NCBI RefSeq assembly: GCF_001673405.1
Contig: NZ_LZLV01000153.1
Coordinates: forward strand, 1 to 64,000
DNA: 64,000 nt
Source: Mycobacterium sp. 1245111.1
GTDB lineage: Bacteria; Actinomycetota; Actinomycetes; Mycobacteriales; Mycobacteriaceae
Reading direction: 5' to 3'
Made by a program: the position numbers and the translations under genes. The notes under the pieces are model-generated. The model saw only the letters and a program-made list of their open reading frames with translations, was not told the DNA's origin and made no database searches. Positions 33,403-41,984 of the stretch are shown here, in pieces; within the stretch, counting starts at the first letter, position 1, and every line of letters begins with the position of its first letter.

Positions 33403-34265
33403 AATTCGGTGTGATCAGCGTCGTGGTGGCCGTCGTTGCGATCTACATCGGGTCGATCGTGCTGTATGCCCACGGCGCCGCGGTGCACCACCAGGCGGAA
33501 GTCGCTGCCCCCGGCGATAAGACGACGGCCATCATCTCGGTGGAGGACATCCAGTCGAATTACAGCGTCCTGCTCGTCAACCTCGCCATTTCGCCGGCCT
33601 CCTCACTGTTGGATCCGCAGACGAAGCACATCACCGAGGACATGAGCGTATGGGTCCGGTCGGCGGCAACGCCTACCCGCCGCACCTGGACGAAAGGAAT
33701 GCTCCCCGGTGTCTTTCCGGTGCCGCTGACCATCGCCGGGGAAACCGAGCGGTGGCCTTTTGACACGTACCGTTCGGGTCCGATCGAGGTCCAGTTGCTG
33801 CACGGCGGCGAAAACGGCACACCCGAACCGCTGCCGGTCACCATCGTCAACCACCTGCCCGGCTGGAAAGCTGTCGCCACCGACGGGCAGGCGGCCGGGT
33901 CCCAACACGTGACCATGCGCCGCTCGCTTTCCGCGGCGACGTTCGGCATCGTCATCTGCGGCGTGCTGGTGGCGATTGCGTTTCTGGGCCTGTTCGTTGC
34001 TATCCAGACCCTGCGCAACCGCCGAAAGTTTCAGCCGCCGATGACGACGTGGTACGCGGCGATGCTCTTTGCGGTGGTTCCCTTGCGCAATGCGCTGCCT
34101 GGCTCGCCACCCTTCGGGGGCTGGGTAGACGTGACGGTGGTGCTGTGGGTGATCGTCGCCTTGGTGGTGTCCATGCTGATCTACATCACTTGCTGGTGGC
34201 GACATCTGAGGCCCGACGCCGCAGCGCCGGATGCCCCGGTCACCGTCGAGCAGAAGTCCGGATGA
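33399..34265 (+). CDS. DUF4436 membrane protein (copy 2)
   Basis: 288 residues from the ATG at 33399, which overlaps the stop of copy 1. It has the same layout: N-terminal helix (VISVVVAVVAIYIGSIVLY), extracytoplasmic domain (VEDIQSNYSVLLVNLAI, KGMLPGVFPVPLTIAGETE), then three C-terminal helices. FQPPMTTWYAAMLFAVVP is identical to copy 1, while the outer domain diverges more. The last 26 bases overlap the convergent monooxygenase gene. Function unknown. Confidence 0.82.
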   Translation: MKFGVISVVVAVVAIYIGSIVLYAHGAAVHHQAEVAAPGDKTTAIISVEDIQSNYSVLLVNLAISPASSLLDPQTKHITEDMSVWVRSAATPTRRTWTKGMLPGVFPVPLTIAGETERWPFDTYRSGPIEVQLLHGGENGTPEPLPVTIVNHLPGWKAVATDGQAAGSQHVTMRRSLSAATFGIVICGVLVAIAFLGLFVAIQTLRNRRKFQPPMTTWYAAMLFAVVPLRNALPGSPPFGGWVDVTVVLWVIVALVVSMLIYITCWWRHLRPDAAAPDAPVTVEQKSG

Positions 34266-36180
34266 CGAACGCGGACCAGTCCGGCTCACGGGTGGCGGCC
34301 CAGTACTCGTTGAGGCGCCACGGGCTGACCGTGTGAATCTCGCCGTCGGCATTCTTGAAGTACGAGTGCTTGACTTTCGGGTGCGCCCACACCATCTGCT
34401 TGATCTCGTGCTGGGTGCGCTGATGCCAGTCCGCCGCCGCCTCGGCCGTCGGCTCGATCGAATGCACCTTGGGGTCAGCCAGTTTCGCTAGGCAGCTGTT
34501 GATGTAGCGCATCTGTAGTTCGGAGTTGAAGATCAGGCTGCCGCCGTGGGCGAGATGGGCGCCCGGCCCGTAGATGACGAAGAAGTTGGGGAACTGAGGA
34601 ACGGTGATGCCCAGGTAGGCGAACGGCTTGCTGCCCCAGACCTCATGCAGGTCGACCCCGTCGCGGCCGGTGATCGTCATCGGCCACAACACGTCGGTGT
34701 GACGAAAGCCGGTGGCGTACACGATGATATCGACATCGTGGGTCTCGCCGTCGTCGGTCACGACACCGTCGGCGCTGATCTGCTGGATCGGGGTGCGGAC
34801 CAGGTCGACGTTGTCGCGCCGCAGCGTGCGCAGCCAGCTGCCGTTGTCCTGCAGGGTGCGTTTGCCGGTGGCCGGATAGTCCGGGAGGACCTTGGCGAGC
34901 AACTCCTCGTCGCCGTCGACCTGACCGGTGATCCAGTCGGTGAACATGATTCGGGCGATGGCGTTGATCTCGCTGACGGCGTTGTCCTGGTCGGCGTAGT
35001 CCGGATCGACCCGCGCGGCGTCGAGTCCCTTGTCCGAGCCGGGCCATAACACCAGGAATCGGTACCAGCGGCCGTAATAGGGGAGGTGCTCCATCGCCCA
35101 GCGCACGCCGTCGCCGACCTCGTCGTGATACATCGCGTTGGGAAACATCCACTGCGCGGAGCGCTGAAACACGGTGAGATGCTCGACGTGGTCGGCGATG
35201 GCCGGCGCGATCTGGAAGCCGCTGGCGCCGGCGCCGATCAGCGCGACGCGCTTGCCGGTGACGTCGACGGAGTGATCCCATGCCGCGGAGTGAAACGCTC
35301 GCCCGCGAAAAGTCTCCGCTCCGGGGAACTTTGGCATGTGCGGGCGGTTGAGCTGGCCGACGGCGGTGATGAGCGCGCGCGCCTTGATCGTGGTCAGGCC
35401 CTCGTCGTCTTCGCGCGAGGTGATCGTCCACAGGCCGTCTTCGTCATCCCATTCGACCGAGATGACCTCGCAGCGCCAGCGCACGTGGTCGTTCAGGTGA
35501 TACTTGTCCATCACGCCGTCGAAATAGCTCTGGAGTTCGGGCTGCTCGGCGAAGAAGTGAGACCACTCGTTGCTGGGTTCGAAGCTGTAGCAGTAGAAGT
35601 GGTTGGCGACATCGACACGTGCGCCCGGATAGCTGTTCTCCCACCACGTGCCACCGGGCCCGGCGTTCTTCTCCAGGATGGTGAACGGAATGTTGGCCTG
35701 CTGCAAGCGAATCCCGGCCAGGATTCCCGATTCGCCGCAGCCGATGACCACCACCGGAATCTGGGCGGCGCGGTCGGAGTCCAGCGGCTCCGGGCGGCGC
35801 GGATCGACGCCGTCCAGGTCCATCTCCTCGGCGAGCAGTGGCAGGTAGTCGTCGGGCACGGTCTCGCAGACCGCCCAGTCCATCATTTCTTTGATGAGCT
35901 CCGGGGGCAGCGGGGCAGGCTCCGGACAACCGCGGTCGCGATAATCGGCGATCACCGGCAACGCCTCGGCGCGGGCGCGGGCCTTGTCCTCTTCGGACAT
36001 GAAGCCCTGGACCTCGTTGAGGAAAATTCCGGCGGGCTTGAAGTCGCGCACGAAACGAGGGTCGCCGCTGAGGTGCACCAGCGACAGCAGCAGCGTGGGA
36101 ATGCTGACTTGCTCGAGCGCGGCGGCAATGTCGGTGTCGGAGGTGGTGAAAGGTTGGCCCGCGTAACGGCTGCGCACCAA
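34240..36180 (-). CDS. Flavin-containing (Baeyer-Villiger-type) monooxygenase
   Basis: A 646-residue FAD/NADPH monooxygenase. It has an N-terminal extension of about 140 residues typical of 4-hydroxyacetophenone-monooxygenase-like enzymes. The FAD fold follows (VVVIGCGESGILAG), then the Baeyer-Villiger fingerprint FRGRAFHSAAWDH, and a second fold VALIGAGASGFQIAP. GPGGTWWENSYPGARVD is the usual FAD-binding continuation. Likely oxygenates a ketone or similar lipophilic substrate; identity unknown. Not next to glmS in M. tuberculosis as I recall, so this is probably accessory. Divergent from a rhomboid-like gene. Confidence 0.88.
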   Translation of the reverse strand: MVRSRYAGQPFTTSDTDIAAALEQVSIPTLLLSLVHLSGDPRFVRDFKPAGIFLNEVQGFMSEEDKARARAEALPVIADYRDRGCPEPAPLPPELIKEMMDWAVCETVPDDYLPLLAEEMDLDGVDPRRPEPLDSDRAAQIPVVVIGCGESGILAGIRLQQANIPFTILEKNAGPGGTWWENSYPGARVDVANHFYCYSFEPSNEWSHFFAEQPELQSYFDGVMDKYHLNDHVRWRCEVISVEWDDEDGLWTITSREDDEGLTTIKARALITAVGQLNRPHMPKFPGAETFRGRAFHSAAWDHSVDVTGKRVALIGAGASGFQIAPAIADHVEHLTVFQRSAQWMFPNAMYHDEVGDGVRWAMEHLPYYGRWYRFLVLWPGSDKGLDAARVDPDYADQDNAVSEINAIARIMFTDWITGQVDGDEELLAKVLPDYPATGKRTLQDNGSWLRTLRRDNVDLVRTPIQQISADGVVTDDGETHDVDIIVYATGFRHTDVLWPMTITGRDGVDLHEVWGSKPFAYLGITVPQFPNFFVIYGPGAHLAHGGSLIFNSELQMRYINSCLAKLADPKVHSIEPTAEAAADWHQRTQHEIKQMVWAHPKVKHSYFKNADGEIHTVSPWRLNEYWAATREPDWSAFVIRTSARR

Positions 36181-36226
36181 GGGGGATCCTTTCGCATCAT
36201 CGATGAGCGCCTGCGGCGGAAGCAGG

Positions 36227-36253
36227 AATTACGATACGCAGGGTTTCGTAATT
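36227..36253. promoter_or_regulatory. Operator-like inverted repeat upstream of the monooxygenase
   Basis: AATTACGA (36227-36234) and TCGTAATT (36246-36253) are perfect inverted repeats separated by 11 bases. They lie 47 bases before the monooxygenase start and 63 bases before the rhomboid-like gene. A likely repressor site for substrate induction; no regulator gene is adjacent. Confidence 0.5.
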
Positions 36254-36315
36254 GGAATTCAACGATACGCGCGGCGTCGCACCGGATCAAGGGCGGTCGT
36301 GTCAAGGTGGACGGC

Positions 36316-36939
36316 GTGAGCCGAGTGTGGCGATTCGTTCGCAATGCGCCGCTGACGTACGTGTGGCTGATCGTGCTGCTGGGAACGACGATCTATCAGC
36401 GTCGGATGGGGGAGCGCCAGCTGCGCGAGTTTCTGGTGCACTACTCGACCAATATCCGCCACTTGGCCACCGACCCGCTGGGCGCACTGTTCGAGAGTCT
36501 GCTGTGGGTCGAGGGCCGCTACTGGGCGCCGTATCTGGTGCTGTTCACGTTGTTTTTGGCACCCGCCGAGCACTGGCTGGGACAAATGCGTTGGCTGACA
36601 GTCGGATTGACGTGCCACGTCGTCGCCACCTACGTCAGCGAGGGCTGGCTGTACCTGTCGATCCAGTACCACGACGCGCCGGAGCGAATGGTCCGCGCCA
36701 CCGACATCGGGGTCAGCTATTTCCTGGTCGGCGTGGCCGCGGTGCTCGCCTATCGTGTTGCCCCGCCGTGGCGCTGGGGGTACCTCGCTGTATTGATCGC
36801 CTTCTACCTGGCCCTGCTGATCACGCAGTTCAACTTCACTGCGATTGGCCATTTCTCGGCGATCTTCATCGGGCTGATGTTCTACCCGATGGTCCGACGA
36901 CGGCCTGCTACTACTGTCGGGTCGCACTCACATAGCTGA
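36316..36939 (+). CDS. Rhomboid-like membrane protein
   Basis: 207 residues from the GTG at 36316, chosen for the AAGGTGGA site upstream; GTG codons at 36307 and 36325 are alternatives. About six membrane helices are visible. The layout and TAIGHFSAIFIGLMF in the last helix recall the rhomboid histidine helix. The nucleophile motif GxSG is not clear (the nearest is TYVSEGWLY), so activity is doubtful. The frame upstream to 35086 is antisense to the monooxygenase. Its last 29 bases overlap the convergent methyltransferase gene. Confidence 0.72.
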   Translation: MSRVWRFVRNAPLTYVWLIVLLGTTIYQRRMGERQLREFLVHYSTNIRHLATDPLGALFESLLWVEGRYWAPYLVLFTLFLAPAEHWLGQMRWLTVGLTCHVVATYVSEGWLYLSIQYHDAPERMVRATDIGVSYFLVGVAAVLAYRVAPPWRWGYLAVLIAFYLALLITQFNFTAIGHFSAIFIGLMFYPMVRRRPATTVGSHSHS

Positions 36940-37837
36940 ATCCGGCGAAGTTCTTGGCCTCGTCGTCGCTGGGAGTCGCGACGGAAAGCCCGTGCGACGC
37001 AACGAGTTCCGCAGCGCCACGGGCCGACACATCCCAGCCGTGGCTGCCCAGGTATTCGACCACGTCGTTGCGATCGCCGCCGTACCACAGGTCGGTCATT
37101 TCCACGTCGAAGCCGTGCTTGCGCCACGCCTCGGTGGACTTCCTCATCCGGTCGGCCATCTCCGGCACGGCCTGGCCGGCGTTTGGCATGTTCTCCGTCG
37201 CCAACCGGCTGCCTGCGGCGCTGAGCTGGGTGATGTTGTCCAGCAACGCATCCTGGGCCTCCGGCGGCAGGAATGGCAGCAAGCCTTCGGCGCTCCAGAC
37301 GGTCGGCCGAGTGGGGTCCAGGCCGGCGCCGCGCAGCGCGGTGGGCCAGTCGTCGCGCAGGTCGATCGCCACCGCCCGCAAATCGGCGGTGGGGTCGGCG
37401 CCGAGCTCGCTCAGCGTTGTCGCCTTGAACTCGACGACCGTGGCTTGGTCGATCTCGTACACGGTGGTCCCGTCCGGCCAGGGGAGCCGATAGCCGCGCG
37501 CGTCCAACCCGGACGCCAGGATCACGGCCTGACGAATTCCGGCGTCGGCCGCCTCGAGAAAGAAGTCGTCGAAGAAGCGGGTGCGCACGGCCATCATGTC
37601 GCCCATCCGCGCCAACCCGAACTCGCCGCCGTCGTCAACGTCGCTTGCGGCCAGCTCACCGGTGGCCACCCGGGTGAAGAAGTCGACCCCGACCGCGCGC
37701 ACCAGCGGCTCGGCGAAAGGATCGTTGATCAGCGGGTTCTCCGCCCGGTTCGCCAACGCGCGGCCCACCGCGACGCCGGTCGCCGTCGCGCCTACGCTGG
37801 TAGCCAGATCCCAGGTGTCGTTGTCAGTGCGTGCCAT
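36911..37837 (-). CDS. SAM-dependent methyltransferase, mycobacterial TIGR00027 family
   Basis: 308 residues from the ATG at 37837, beginning MARTDNDTWDLATSVGATA, the hallmark N-terminus of this expanded mycobacterial family. AVILASGLDARGYRLPWP is the SAM-binding loop and WSAEGLLPFLPPEAQD a family signature. The family is annotated as O-methyltransferases of unknown substrate. The frame extending to 38185 is antisense to nnr. Divergent from nnr with 72 bases between starts. Confidence 0.88.
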   Translation of the reverse strand: MARTDNDTWDLATSVGATATGVAVGRALANRAENPLINDPFAEPLVRAVGVDFFTRVATGELAASDVDDGGEFGLARMGDMMAVRTRFFDDFFLEAADAGIRQAVILASGLDARGYRLPWPDGTTVYEIDQATVVEFKATTLSELGADPTADLRAVAIDLRDDWPTALRGAGLDPTRPTVWSAEGLLPFLPPEAQDALLDNITQLSAAGSRLATENMPNAGQAVPEMADRMRKSTEAWRKHGFDVEMTDLWYGGDRNDVVEYLGSHGWDVSARGAAELVASHGLSVATPSDDEAKNFAGFSYVSATRQ

Positions 37838-37909
37838 GTCCACCCCTCTGCGATATTTAGCCTGTTTAATCGACTGTACGCGCGTTGCGAGACCCGTAAT
37901 CTGGGCACA

Positions 37910-39331
37910 ATGCGGCACTACTACTCGGCTGACGCGATCCGTGACGCCGAGGCACCGCTGTTGGCCAGCCTGCCCGACGGCGCGCTGATGGCTCGTGCCG
38001 CCTACGGGTTGGCGACCGCGATCATCGCCGAGTTGACCACCCGCACCGGGCAACTCGCGGGGCGACGGGTGTGCGCGGTCGTCGGATCCGGGGACAACGG
38101 CGGCGACGCGTTGTGGGCCGCGACGTACTTGCGCCGCCGCGGGGTGGCCGCCGACGCGATCCTGCTCAAGCCGGAACACACCCACCAGAAGGGCCTGGCC
38201 GCCTTCCTCAAATCAGGCGGTCACGTCGTCGAAAGCGTCGACCCGTGGACCGATCTGGTGATCGACGGGGTCGTGGGCATCTCGGGCTCGGGACCGCTGA
38301 GGCCGGATGCCGCCGAAGTGTTCAAAACCGTGCACGCGCACGGCATTCCGGTGGTGGCCGTCGACATCCCCAGTGGCGTCGACGTCGCGACCGGCGCCAT
38401 CGGCGGCCCGGCCGTGGATGCCGCACTGACGGTGACGTTCGGCGGGCTCAAGCCCGTCCACGCGCTGGCCGACTGCGGGCGGGTGCAGCTGGTCGACATC
38501 GGGCTCGACCTGCCGGACACCGACATCCTCGGCTTCGAAGCGGGCGACGTCGCGGCACGCTGGCCGATCCCGGGACCCCACGACGACAAGTACACCCAGG
38601 GCGTCACCGGGGTGATGGCCGGCTCGTCGACCTACCCGGGTGCCGCGGTCCTGTGCACCGGCGCGGCCGTCGCAGCAACGTCCGGAATGGTTCGCTATGC
38701 CGGCAGCGCACACAGCGAAGTGCTGGCGCATTGGCCCGAGGTGATCGCGTCGCCGACCCCGGCGGCGGCCGGTCGCGTGCAGGCCTGGGTCGTCGGGCCC
38801 GGGCTCGGCACCGACGAAACCGGTGCTGCCGCACTATGGTTCGCACTCGAGACGGACCTGCCGGTGCTGATCGACGCCGACGGGCTGACCATCCTCGCGG
38901 CGCACCCCGACATGCTCGCCTCCCGTCGCGCTCCGACGGTGCTGACACCGCATGCCGGCGAGTTCGCCCGATTGGCCGGCTCACCGCCGGGCGACGACCG
39001 CGTCGGCGCGACCCGCAAACTCGCCGACGCGATGGGCGCCACGGTGTTGTTGAAGGGCAACGTCACCGTCGTCGCCGACCCCGGTGGCCCCGTCTACCTC
39101 AACCCGGCCGGGCAGTCCTGGGCGGCGACAGCGGGATCCGGCGACGTGCTGTCCGGGATGATCGGCGCGCTGTTGGCCGCGGGTCTGCCCGCCGCCGAAG
39201 CCGCGGCCGCGGCGGCGTTCGTGCACGCCCACGCCGCGGCGCTGTCGGCCGCCGACCCGGGACCCGGCGCAGCCCCGACCTCGGCGTCGCGCATCCTCGC
39301 CCACATCCGCACCGCGTTAGCGAGCCTTTAG
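37910..39331 (+). CDS. nnr: Bifunctional NAD(P)H-hydrate repair enzyme Nnr
   Basis: 473 residues from the ATG at 37910. The N-terminal epimerase domain (YjeF_N-like) has VVGSGDNGGDALWAATYL and VAVDIPSGVD. The C-terminal ADP-dependent dehydratase domain (ribokinase-like) has VVGPGLGTDE, VLTPHAGEFARL and the ATP/ADP site AGSGDVLSGMIGALLAAG. It repairs hydrated NADH and NADPH. Followed by gadB after 12 bases, as for Rv3433c-Rv3432c. Confidence 0.95.
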   Translation: MRHYYSADAIRDAEAPLLASLPDGALMARAAYGLATAIIAELTTRTGQLAGRRVCAVVGSGDNGGDALWAATYLRRRGVAADAILLKPEHTHQKGLAAFLKSGGHVVESVDPWTDLVIDGVVGISGSGPLRPDAAEVFKTVHAHGIPVVAVDIPSGVDVATGAIGGPAVDAALTVTFGGLKPVHALADCGRVQLVDIGLDLPDTDILGFEAGDVAARWPIPGPHDDKYTQGVTGVMAGSSTYPGAAVLCTGAAVAATSGMVRYAGSAHSEVLAHWPEVIASPTPAAAGRVQAWVVGPGLGTDETGAAALWFALETDLPVLIDADGLTILAAHPDMLASRRAPTVLTPHAGEFARLAGSPPGDDRVGATRKLADAMGATVLLKGNVTVVADPGGPVYLNPAGQSWAATAGSGDVLSGMIGALLAAGLPAAEAAAAAAFVHAHAAALSAADPGPGAAPTSASRILAHIRTALASL

Positions 39332-39343
39332 AGAGGAAGGCCA

Positions 39344-40726
39344 ATGCCACAACACCCGTCTTTGCCCGCCCACTCCATCGCGCCTGCCTACACCGGCCGC
39401 CTGTTCACGGCGCCGGTGCCCGCGCTGCGACTCCCCGAGGAGTCGATGGACCCCGACGCCGCCTACCGGTTCATCCACGACGAGCTGATGCTCGACGGCA
39501 GTTCGCGGCTGAACCTGGCGACCTTCGTCACCACCTGGATGGATCCCCAGGCCGGCCGGCTGATGGCGGAAACGTTCGACAAGAACATGATCGACAAGGA
39601 TGAATACCCCGCGACCGCGGCCATCGAGCAGCGCTGTGTGTGTATGGTCGCCGACCTGTTCCACGCCGACGGTCTGCGTGACGACGATCCGTCCAGCGCG
39701 ACGGGGGTGTCGACGATCGGGTCCAGCGAAGCGGTGATGCTCGGCGGGCTGGCGCTCAAATGGCGGTGGCGCGAGAAGGTCGGCAAAGACTGGAAGGGCC
39801 GCACGCCAAACCTGGTGATGGGCTCCAACGTCCAGGTGGTCTGGGAGAAATTCTGCCGCTACTTCGATGTCGAGCCGCGCTACCTGCCGATGGAGGAGGG
39901 CCGCTACGTCATCACGCCGGAGCAGGTGACCGATGCCGTCGACGAAGACACCATCGGCGTGGTGGCGATCCTCGGCACCACCTACACCGGGGAGCTCGAG
40001 CCGATCGCGGAAATCTGCGCCGCGCTGGACAAATTGGCGGCCGGCGGCGGCGTCGATGTGCCCGTCCACGTCGACGCGGCTAGCGGCGGATTCGTGGTGC
40101 CGTTCCTGCATCCCGAGCTGAAGTGGGACTTCCGGTTGCCCCGCGTGGTGTCGATCAACGTCAGCGGGCACAAATACGGCCTGACCTATCCCGGGGTGGG
40201 CTTTGTGGTGTGGCGCAGCGCCGAGCATCTGCCCGACGATCTGGTGTTCCACGTCAACTACCTGGGTGGCGACATGCCGACGTTCACGCTGAACTTCTCC
40301 CGGCCGGGCAATCAGGTGGTCGGTCAGTACTACAACTTCCTGCGGCTGGGCCGCGAGGGCTACACGCAGGTGATGCAGACGCTGTCGCAGACGGCGCGCT
40401 GGCTGGGCGAGCAGTTGCGGGTGGGAGACCACTGCGAGCTGATCTCGGACGGCTCGGCGATCCCGGTGGTGAGCTTCCGGCTCGCCAAGGACTGCGGGTA
40501 CACCGAATTCGACGTCTCGCATGAGCTACGCGGATACGGCTGGCAGGTGCCGGCCTACACCATGCCCGACAACGCCACGAACGTCTCGGTGCTGCGCGTC
40601 GTCGTGCGGGAAGGGCTCTCGGCCGACCTGGCCCGCGCGTTGCACGACGATGCGCGCAGCGCGCTGGCCTCGCTGGACAAGCTGAAGCCGGGCGGGCACT
40701 ACCAGGCCGAGCACTTCGCGCACTGA
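39344..40726 (+). CDS. gadB: Glutamate decarboxylase GadB
   Basis: 460 residues, ATG at 39344 after GAGAGGAAGG. PLP-dependent group II decarboxylase. The Schiff-base lysine is in NVSGHKYGLTYPG; HVDAASGGFVVPF carries the PLP aspartate; IGSSEAVMLGGLALKWRW and NFSRPGNQVVGQYYN are further GAD signatures. It converts glutamate to GABA with proton consumption. Whether the protein serves acid resistance or a GABA shunt here is not known. Confidence 0.96.
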   Translation: MPQHPSLPAHSIAPAYTGRLFTAPVPALRLPEESMDPDAAYRFIHDELMLDGSSRLNLATFVTTWMDPQAGRLMAETFDKNMIDKDEYPATAAIEQRCVCMVADLFHADGLRDDDPSSATGVSTIGSSEAVMLGGLALKWRWREKVGKDWKGRTPNLVMGSNVQVVWEKFCRYFDVEPRYLPMEEGRYVITPEQVTDAVDEDTIGVVAILGTTYTGELEPIAEICAALDKLAAGGGVDVPVHVDAASGGFVVPFLHPELKWDFRLPRVVSINVSGHKYGLTYPGVGFVVWRSAEHLPDDLVFHVNYLGGDMPTFTLNFSRPGNQVVGQYYNFLRLGREGYTQVMQTLSQTARWLGEQLRVGDHCELISDGSAIPVVSFRLAKDCGYTEFDVSHELRGYGWQVPAYTMPDNATNVSVLRVVVREGLSADLARALHDDARSALASLDKLKPGGHYQAEHFAH

Positions 40727-40814
40727 TATTCGTCGAGAGTGCAACTCGCGGCTCATCGGCCGAGCAATAGCGCTGGTACCGCACTTTCGCGGCATTTTCC
40801 GCGCTTCTGGGACA

Positions 40815-41984
40815 ATGGCGGCCGTGCCCGCAACGCCCATCTCCCTGACGCCTGGTGTGCTCGCCGAGTCCGTCGTGGATCTGGGCGCCATCCAGCACAA
40901 CGTGCGGGTGTTGCGCGAGCACGCGGGTAGCGCGCAGGTGATGGCCGTGGTCAAGGCCGACGGCTATGGCCACGGCGCCGTCGAGGTGGCCAAGGCCGCG
41001 CTGGCCGCGGGTGCCGCCGAACTGGGTGTCGCCACCGTCGACGAGGCACTGGCGCTGCGTGCCGCGGGCATCACCGCGCCCGTGTTGGCCTGGCTGCATC
41101 CGCCCCGCCTCGACTTCGGTCCCGCGCTGCAGGCCGACGTGCAGATCGCGGTGTCCTCGGCGCGGCAACTCGACGAGCTGCTCGACGCCGTCCGTCGCAC
41201 CGGGCACACCGCCGCCGTGACGCTCAAGGTGGACACCGGCCTCAACCGCAACGGTGTCCCGCTGGCGCAATATCCGTCGATGCTCGATGCGCTGGCACCC
41301 GCCATCGCCGAGGATTGCATTCGGCTGCGCGGCATCATGTCGCACATGGTGCACGCCGACCAGCCCAACAGTCCGATCAATAACCTTCAGGCGCAACGGT
41401 TTACCGACATCGTGGCGTTGGCGCGCGAGAAGAAGGTGCCATTCGACGTCGCGCACCTGTCAAACTCCTCGGCGACCATGTCGCGACCCGACCTGGCCTT
41501 CGACATGGTCCGTCCCGGCATCGCAGTGTATGGGCTGAGCCCGGTGCCGACATTGGGCGACATGGGTCTGATACCGGCGATGACGGTGAAATGCTCTGTT
41601 GCACTGGTGAAATCAGTTCACGCCGGCGAGGGCGTGTCGTATGGGCACACCTGGATCGCGCAGCAGGACACCACCGTGGCCCTGATGCCGATCGGCTACG
41701 CCGACGGTGTCTTCCGGTCACTGGGCGGACGGCTCGAGGTGCTGATCAACGGCCGCCGTCGCCCCGGCGTCGGTCGCATCTGCATGGACCAGTTCCTCGT
41801 CGACCTGGGTCCCGGCCACGTCGACGTCAGCGAAGGCGATGAGGCGATCCTGTTCGGGCCGGGCACCCGCGGGGAGTCCACCGCGCAAGACTGGGCAGAT
41901 CTGCTCGACACCATCCACTACGAAATCGTGACCAGTCCGCGCGGTCGCATTGTGAGAACCTATCGCGAGGCTGAAAAGCATTGA
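40815..41984 (+). CDS. alr: Alanine racemase Alr
   Basis: 389 residues from the ATG at 40815. Fold-type III PLP enzyme: the PLP lysine is in AVVKADGYGHGAVEV; the C-terminal domain has RVGRICMDQFLVDLG-like residues (VGRICMDQFLVD) and the conserved Tyr in AGEGVSYGHTW. It supplies D-alanine for peptidoglycan and is the target of D-cycloserine. The stop overlaps the TTG start of the following hydrolase. Confidence 0.97.
   Translation: MAAVPATPISLTPGVLAESVVDLGAIQHNVRVLREHAGSAQVMAVVKADGYGHGAVEVAKAALAAGAAELGVATVDEALALRAAGITAPVLAWLHPPRLDFGPALQADVQIAVSSARQLDELLDAVRRTGHTAAVTLKVDTGLNRNGVPLAQYPSMLDALAPAIAEDCIRLRGIMSHMVHADQPNSPINNLQAQRFTDIVALAREKKVPFDVAHLSNSSATMSRPDLAFDMVRPGIAVYGLSPVPTLGDMGLIPAMTVKCSVALVKSVHAGEGVSYGHTWIAQQDTTVALMPIGYADGVFRSLGGRLEVLINGRRRPGVGRICMDQFLVDLGPGHVDVSEGDEAILFGPGTRGESTAQDWADLLDTIHYEIVTSPRGRIVRTYREAEKH

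Noticed and set aside
35086..36315. N-terminal 410 codons in frame with the rhomboid-like protein
   Set aside because: This part is antisense to the monooxygenase; the real start with a ribosome site is at 36316.
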